Assembly: GCA_964570285.1 (NCBI GenBank)
Contig: CAZMXP010000062.1
Coordinates: 1 to 26,511, forward strand
From: CAZMXP01 sp964570285
GTDB lineage: Bacteria; Planctomycetota; PLA2
Reading direction: 5' to 3'
DNA length: 26,511 bases
Under the pieces are notes generated by a model that was given only the letters and a program-made list of their open reading frames with translations, searched no databases and had not been told where the DNA came from. Position numbers and translations under genes: made by a program. Shown one piece after another: positions 22,862-26,511 of this stretch; the first letter of the stretch is position 1, and each line of letters opens with the position of its first letter.

Positions 22862-23944
22862 CTACCGCTCCGCATGCGCCTTGCGGCCGCCCCGGTCGAT
22901 GCGGTCGCGGCCGTCGCCGCCGGCGATGCAGCCGGCCGCCATCTCCAGGCAGCGCGACGCGAGGGCGCGCGTGCCGTCGCGGAGGTCGTCGTCGCCCTTG
23001 ACGCGGGCGACGTTGTTCTCCATGTCCTCGGCGGCCCAGCCGCGGCTGTGGGCGACGAAGGGGAACTGCGGGAAGAGGAACCCGAGCTCGCCGAAGAACA
23101 TCATCATCTGGCCCGCGACCGCCTGCACGTTGTCCTGGCCGCCGGTGATGACGAAGCCCGCGACCTTGTTCCGGATCAGCACGCGGTCGCGGATCGTGAT
23201 CTGGTTCTGGATGCAGTTCATGCGCTCGATCATCTTGAAGTAGAGCGCGCTCGGCGCGCCCCAGCGGATCGACGTCGCCACGAGCACGACGTCCGCCCAG
23301 AAGACGAGCGCCTCGTAGACCTCCGCCATCTGGTCCTTCGGGTCGGACTGCGTGATCGAGCAGGGCCACGTGCAGGCGTGGGCGCTCTTGCTGTAGTACC
23401 CCTCGCAGTGGCGGAAGTCGAGCCCGCCGAGGCGGATCAGCCTCGACTGCGCGCCGCTCTCCGCGACGTGGCCGAGCGCGACCTCCAGCAGGTCCTCCGA
23501 CGTCGAGTAGCGCGGGAAGGCGCGGTTCATCGCCGTCGTCGAGATGCCGGCGACGCGCAGGGGCCCCGGCTCGCGCGTCGGCTCGCGCGTGAGCGGATGC
23601 GCGGCATGGGCGGGCTGCACCCGCTTCGTCGCGGGAACGATGTCGATCCAGAGATCGCCGTTCTCGACCTTGAGCTCGTGGCGCGGCACGGCGGCGGGGA
23701 TGCCGGGGCGCGCCTCGCCCGTCCGCCGGTGGAAGTGCCAGCTGTGCCACGGGCAGACGACGTACCCCTCGGGGGTCACGTGGCCCTCGCCGAGCGGGCC
23801 GCCGACGTGGTTGCAGACGCCGGAGATCGCGCCGAACTCCCCGTCGCGGAACGAGAGCGCGATCGGCAGCGTGCCGACGACCACCTGCTGCAGGGGCCTT
23901 CGCGCGAGTTCCTCCGCGCGGCCGAGGCGGCGCCAATCGCTCAC
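22862..23944 (-). CDS. Rieske [2Fe-2S] domain fused to a flavodoxin-like FMN reductase
   Basis: This 360-aa protein has an N-terminal Rieske domain (about 1-105) with both cluster motifs: C44-N-H46 in CNHVGGPLGEGH and C64-P-W-H67 in CPWHSWHF. From about 128 to 340 it is an NADPH-dependent FMN-reductase/flavodoxin-like domain (GISTTAMNRAFPRYSTSED, EALVFWADVVLVATSIRWGA, VAGFVITGGQDNVQAVAGQM). A Cys-rich loop (HCEGYYSKSAHACTWPC, 179-195) lies where related flavoproteins can bind an extra Fe-S cluster. It is likely a soluble electron-transfer protein that passes electrons between flavin and the Rieske cluster; the partner is unknown. The GTG start overlaps the TerC-type gene's stop (GTGA), so it is translated with it. 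Confidence 0.88.
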   Translation of the reverse strand: MSDWRRLGRAEELARRPLQQVVVGTLPIALSFRDGEFGAISGVCNHVGGPLGEGHVTPEGYVVCPWHSWHFHRRTGEARPGIPAAVPRHELKVENGDLWIDIVPATKRVQPAHAAHPLTREPTREPGPLRVAGISTTAMNRAFPRYSTSEDLLEVALGHVAESGAQSRLIRLGGLDFRHCEGYYSKSAHACTWPCSITQSDPKDQMAEVYEALVFWADVVLVATSIRWGAPSALYFKMIERMNCIQNQITIRDRVLIRNKVAGFVITGGQDNVQAVAGQMMMFFGELGFLFPQFPFVAHSRGWAAEDMENNVARVKGDDDLRDGTRALASRCLEMAAGCIAGGDGRDRIDRGGRKAHAER

Positions 23945-24690
23945 GACCCCGGCTCCGTCGGCCCGCGCAGCTTCACCGGCGCCCGGCCCCGCCTCTTCGC
24001 GAGCTTCAGGTTCAGCATCTCGACGAAGACGGAAAAGGCCATCGCGAAATAGATGTAGCCCTTCGGGATGTGCACGTCGAGTCCTTCCGCGATCAGCGCC
24101 GTGCCGATCAGCAGCAGGAAGGAGAGCGCGAGCATCTTGACGGTCGGGTGCTCGTCGACGAAGCGGCTGATCGCGCCCGCGAACGCGGGCATGCAGGCGA
24201 CCGCGACCACGACCGCGGCGACCATGACCCCCAGCTGGTCCGCCATGCCGACGGCGGTCAGCACCGAGTCGAAGGAGAAGACGATGTCCAGCAGCAGGAT
24301 CTGCACGATGACGGCGGAGAAGCCGGGGGGGGCGCGGGGGGTGCCGTGCTCCTCGGCGCCCTCGAGCTTCGAGTGGATCTCGCGCGTGGCCTTCGCGAGC
24401 AGGAAGAGCCCGCCGGCGAGCAGGATCAGGTCGCGCCCCGAGATCTCGCGGCCGGCGACGGAGAAGAGCGGCGCGACCAGCCCGATCAGCCACGAGATCG
24501 AGAAGAGGAGCAGGACGCGGGTGATCGCCGCGAGGCCGAGGCCGAGCCTCCGCGCGCGCGCCTGCTGCTCCGGCGGGAGCTTGCCGGCGAGGATCGAGAT
24601 GAAGACGACGTTGTCGATGCCGAGCACGAGCTCGAGCACGGTCAGCGTCAGGAAGGCGATCCACGCCTGGGGGTCGGCGAGCCAGCCCAT
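23941..24690 (-). CDS. TerC-family integral membrane protein
   Basis: This 249-aa protein has seven or more hydrophobic helices and the two conserved acidic motifs of the TerC family: ELVLGIDNVVFISILAGKLP near the N-terminus and LLDIVFSFDSVLTAVGMADQ in the middle. TerC-like proteins export or handle metal ions, particularly manganese, and are linked to tellurite resistance. Between the halves is a cytoplasmic loop (HSKLEGAEEHGTPRAPPGF) whose codons contain G/C-tracts. The C-terminus is basic (KLAKRRGRAPVKL). The start ATG 24690 lies 14 bp after the pyrE stop; a GATAGACT box overlaps that stop, so it may also have its own promoter. The stop overlaps the Rieske-flavodoxin start. Confidence 0.92.
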   Translation of the reverse strand: MGWLADPQAWIAFLTLTVLELVLGIDNVVFISILAGKLPPEQQARARRLGLGLAAITRVLLLFSISWLIGLVAPLFSVAGREISGRDLILLAGGLFLLAKATREIHSKLEGAEEHGTPRAPPGFSAVIVQILLLDIVFSFDSVLTAVGMADQLGVMVAAVVVAVACMPAFAGAISRFVDEHPTVKMLALSFLLLIGTALIAEGLDVHIPKGYIYFAMAFSVFVEMLNLKLAKRRGRAPVKLRGPTEPGS

Positions 24691-24704
24691 CGGAAGCGCG
24701 AAGT

Positions 24705-25253
24705 CTATCGCAGCTCGCCAAGGCGCAACAGCGCCTCGAAGGGGACGCCCTCTTGCGCGAACGCCTGCGGGGCGCCGGTCTCGCGGTCGACGATCGCGAA
24801 CGCGCCGACGACCTCGGCGTTCCACTCCTCGCGCACCGCCTTGATGGCCTTGAGCGTCGAGCCGCCGGTCGTCACGGTGTCGTCCACGAGGACGACCCTC
24901 GGCCGCGCCTTGTCGGGGCGCGGCCCCTCGACGCTCTTCCGCGTGCCGTGCCCCTTCGGCTCCTTGCGGACGAGGAAGCCGACGAGCGGGGTGTCGGCGA
25001 TGGCGAGCAGCGCGCCGACGATCGGGTCGGCGCCCATCGTCATGCCGCCGACGGCGTCGGGCCGGAGCGGCGCGATCCGCTCCCAAAGCAGCGTCGCGGC
25101 GAGCCGGCCGCCCTCGGAGCTGAGCGTCAGCAGGCGGCCGTCGATGTAGACGTCGGACTTCGCGCCGCTCGCCAGCGTGAACTCTCCAAACTGGACGGCG
25201 CGTTCGCGGAGCAGCGCGCGCAGCCGCGCGAGGCGCGGATCGGGGGGGGGCAC
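24705..25253 (-). CDS. pyrE: Orotate phosphoribosyltransferase
   Basis: This 182-aa cytoplasmic enzyme joins orotate and PRPP to give OMP in pyrimidine synthesis. The family N-terminus GEFTLASGAKSDVYIDGRLL and the PRPP-binding motif VVLVDDTVTTGGSTLKAI are both clear, as is the substrate loop region RKEPKGHGTRKSVEG. The length is normal. The start is GTG 25253, followed directly by nine C (MPPPDP), and no Shine-Dalgarno sequence precedes it; a TAGACT box ends 6 nt upstream, so the mRNA is probably leaderless. It is first in a same-strand run with the TerC-type, Rieske-flavodoxin, glycosylase and esterase genes. No other pyrimidine gene is nearby. Confidence 0.95.
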   Translation of the reverse strand: MPPPDPRLARLRALLRERAVQFGEFTLASGAKSDVYIDGRLLTLSSEGGRLAATLLWERIAPLRPDAVGGMTMGADPIVGALLAIADTPLVGFLVRKEPKGHGTRKSVEGPRPDKARPRVVLVDDTVTTGGSTLKAIKAVREEWNAEVVGAFAIVDRETGAPQAFAQEGVPFEALLRLGELR

Positions 25254-25259
25254 GGGGGC

Positions 25260-25265
25260 AGTCTA
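25260..25265 (-). promoter_or_regulatory. Probable -10 box of pyrE
   Basis: GATAGACT on the minus strand carries the hexamer TAGACT at 25265-25260, with 6 nt to the GTG start. The same GATAGACT is found before the TerC-type gene (24707-24702). The spacing equals that of TATACT before the mazEF antitoxin. No good -35 hexamer is visible. Confidence 0.4.
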
Positions 25266-25331
25266 TCAGTCGGGGCCACCGCCCGGCAGAAAGGGGGCAT
25301 GCTGCTGGAGCCCGACTGAGGTGCAACATGA

Positions 25332-25460
25332 GTGTACGCCGAGTTCGATGCTGAGCTCTGGGATCGACAGCTCGAGGGCGACGTGAAGGCCGGAAAGCTC
25401 GACGCGCTCGCGGAGAAGGCGCTGCGCGATCACGCAGCCGGCAAGTCGACCAGGCTTTGA
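25332..25460 (+). pseudogene. Antitoxin of a decayed toxin-antitoxin locus
   Basis: The frame from GTG 25332 encodes 42 residues, YAEFDAELWDRQLEGDVKAG and then KLDALAEKALRDHAAGKSTR, which match the C-terminal pattern of small antitoxins (LWDxQLExDxxAGKLDxLxxEAL). An ATG at 25328 with GAGG 7 nt upstream is in another frame and stops after eight codons, so a frameshift directly after the original start codon is likely. If GTG 25332 is used, a short antitoxin could still be made. The stop overlaps a TTG start of the toxin remnant (TTGA), the coupling expected in an intact pair. Confidence 0.6.
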
Positions 25461-25786
25461 TTCACCACGCATCCCCGGACTTCTGGCTTTGCTACCGGGA
25501 CTTGCCCCAAGAGGTTCAGACGGTCGCGGACCGGGCTTTCTCCCTGCTCAATGGCGATGCGCGACACCCCTCGCTCCGGCTGGTCCTCTTCGGTTTGGAC
25601 CGGCCAGAATCTCCGGAATCGACGGGGTCAGAGTTTTTGGAACCCGCACCGGGAGCATCCAGACCTGCTCCACCTCCCACGCCCGCTGTCTTGGCCATGC
25701 GCGCAACTGCGGCCGGGCACCGACCGCGGACCCCCTTTCACTCGAGAGTTTGTCCGACAATATGGTCGGACAAACTCCTAGGCTGA
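25457..25786 (+). pseudogene. Broken RelE/ParE-like toxin
   Basis: The first 42 residues (IHHASPDFWLCYRDLPQEVQ, then TVADRAFSLLNGDARHPSLR) match the N-terminus of a toxin group with the pattern FWxCYRxLPxEVQxxADRxxxLLxxDPRHPSL. After about 25582 the family's next part, which includes a YRAL segment, is lost and the frame continues as Pro-rich sequence to 25786. In the +1 frame at about 25637-25675 the string SFWNPHREHPDLL resembles the family's C-terminal FWIGxHxEYDxLL, so at least one further frameshift plus erosion is likely. The gene should not make active toxin. It lies between pyrE and clpC on the opposite strand. Confidence 0.6.
25746..25777. promoter_or_regulatory. 32-bp palindrome, possible repressor operator
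   Basis: GAGTTTGTCCGAC (25746-25758) is mirrored perfectly by GTCGGACAAACTC (25765-25777) around AATATG. The left half contains TTGTCCGACAA, itself a palindrome of the kind bound by FadR-type GntR regulators (TTGTxxxACAA); the right half contains a near copy. No U-run follows, so it does not look like a standard terminator. No GntR gene is in the window. Confidence 0.45.
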
Positions 25787-25993
25787 CCGACCGCGATCGC
25801 ACCAGATACGCTACCCTGCGGCCTGGTTGGCATTGTCGCCTCGAGGTTACAGGACCGGAGGTCCAGGCGGCACTACGCCCAAACGCGTGTTTTGAGGCGA
25901 TTGAGCCGGACCGCGTACCCGGCGAGAGTCACGGCGCGGGCGACCCCAACGGTGCCACCCGGCGCGCTTGGGAGGCGCGATCGGTAGTCTTGC
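25787..25993. other. Intergenic stretch without a recognised gene
   Basis: This DNA lies between the decayed toxin locus and the end of clpC. It is somewhat less GC-rich than the genes on either side. No reading frame with a recognisable domain or start signal was found. It probably belongs to the same decayed insertion as the toxin remnant. Confidence 0.45.
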
Positions 25994-26021
25994 GGATTGC
26001 CCGGTTCCTACCGGGCAATCC
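25994..26021 (-). terminator. Hairpin terminator of clpC
   Basis: GGATTGCCCGG (25994-26004) pairs perfectly with CCGGGCAATCC (26011-26021) around a 6-nt loop. The hairpin follows the clpC stop codon without a gap. The following minus-strand sequence is not a U-run, so termination may be weak or the stem may protect the 3' end of the mRNA. Confidence 0.65.
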
Positions 26022-26511
26022 CTACGTCGCCGCCGTCGCCGGCTCGGGCTTCTGCTGCTCGAAGGTGAGCTTGCCCTCCTCGGCGCCGACGACGATCGTG
26101 CAGCCCTCGGGGAAGCGGCCGCGGAGGATGTCCTCGCTGAGGGGATCCTCGACCAGCCGTTCGATCGCGCGGCGCAGCGGCCGGGCGCCGAATTCGGGGT
26201 TGTAGCCGAACTCGATGATCGCCTCCTTCGCGGCGTCGGTGAGGCTCAGCTTGTAGTTCCGCGCGGCGAGGCGCTCGTGCACGTGGGCGAGCTCGATGTC
26301 GATGATGCTCTTCAGGTCCTCGCGGTCGAGCGGGCGGAAGTAGACGATGTCGTCCACGCGGTTGAGGAATTCGGGGCGGAAGTGGCGCTCGAGGTCGCCC
26401 TTGAGCATCTCCTTGCGCTTCTCGTGCGTGACGTCGTCGCCCTGCTTGCGGAAGCCGAGGCTGTCCTGGCGACCGAGGCGCTCGGCGCCGATGTTGCTGG
26501 TCATGATGATG
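26022..26511 (-). CDS. clpC: ClpC-type AAA+ unfoldase, C-terminal part
   Basis: The frame enters from the right edge and covers the last 162 residues. It begins in the second AAA+ domain just before sensor 1 (IIMTSNIGAERL) and includes the arginine-finger segment HFRPEFLNRVDDIVYFRPL. The D2-small domain follows, with the sensor-2 motif YNPEFGARPLRRAIERLVED and PLSEDILRGRFPEG. These last segments favour ClpC/ClpA-type unfoldases over ClpB. The protein feeds unfolded substrates to ClpP. It ends in a short acidic, Ala/Thr-rich tail (FEQQKPEPATAAT). The Walker motifs, N-domain and start lie outside the window. A hairpin follows the stop. Confidence 0.9.
   Translation of the reverse strand, partial: IIMTSNIGAERLGRQDSLGFRKQGDDVTHEKRKEMLKGDLERHFRPEFLNRVDDIVYFRPLDREDLKSIIDIELAHVHERLAARNYKLSLTDAAKEAIIEFGYNPEFGARPLRRAIERLVEDPLSEDILRGRFPEGCTIVVGAEEGKLTFEQQKPEPATAAT

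Noticed and set aside
24322..24338. G-tracts in the TerC-type gene as a second phase-variation site
   Set aside because: Runs of about eight and six lie in a Pro-rich cytoplasmic loop; they are shorter than those in the VWA gene and can be explained by Pro codons in GC-rich DNA.
25489..26205. Plus-strand open frame of 238 codons across the decayed toxin locus and clpC end
   Set aside because: It runs through the toxin remnant in the wrong frame, the palindrome and the reverse of clpC, with no start signal or domain.

Overview
The window is a visibly GC-rich bacterial chromosome segment. Its gene content looks most like Planctomycetota: large secreted proteins built from HEAT, Sel1, WD40 and parallel beta-helix repeats, a VWA protein fused to an alpha/alpha-toroid repeat domain, and a remnant of an ECF sigma factor next to a membrane-anchored extension. 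This assignment is an inference from gene content; no rRNA or other phylogenetic marker is present.

Left part (1 to about 7.6 kb) is accessory DNA. A partial small gene at the left edge is followed by about 760 bp of poorly coding DNA, an IS481/IS3-like DDE transposase, a RelE/ParE-type toxin-antitoxin pair, a MazF pair and, after a small membrane operon (including a CPBP protease) and a secreted HEAT/Sel1 protein, a VapBC pair. Two almost identical 95-bp palindromic elements lie here, each exactly between convergent genes.

Middle (7.6 to 13.5 kb): a truncated sigma factor overlaps the gene for a membrane-anchored beta-helix protein. A secreted WD40 protein lies on the opposite strand. A short DUF378-type membrane protein, an HD-GYP response regulator behind a FliA-like promoter, and a VanZ-like membrane protein follow.

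Right part (13.5 to 25.3 kb) is almost entirely minus strand. One tightly packed operon (20041 down to about 14588, perhaps on to 13524) encodes a secreted hypothetical protein, a DUF4175-like membrane protein, inositol-3-phosphate synthase, a toroid-VWA fusion and a TPR-like protein. A second run (25253 down to 20266) encodes PyrE, a TerC-type transporter, a Rieske-flavodoxin fusion, a T4 endonuclease V-like DNA glycosylase and a secreted esterase fused to HEAT repeats. A decayed toxin-antitoxin locus and a palindromic operator-like site separate these from the 3' end of clpC at the right edge.

No CRISPR array, tRNA, rRNA or prophage was seen. The most unusual items are the paired 95-bp palindromes, the two long G-tracts placed exactly between the toroid and VWA domains, the sigma factor that lost region 4, and the C-tract directly behind the apparently leaderless start of pyrE.
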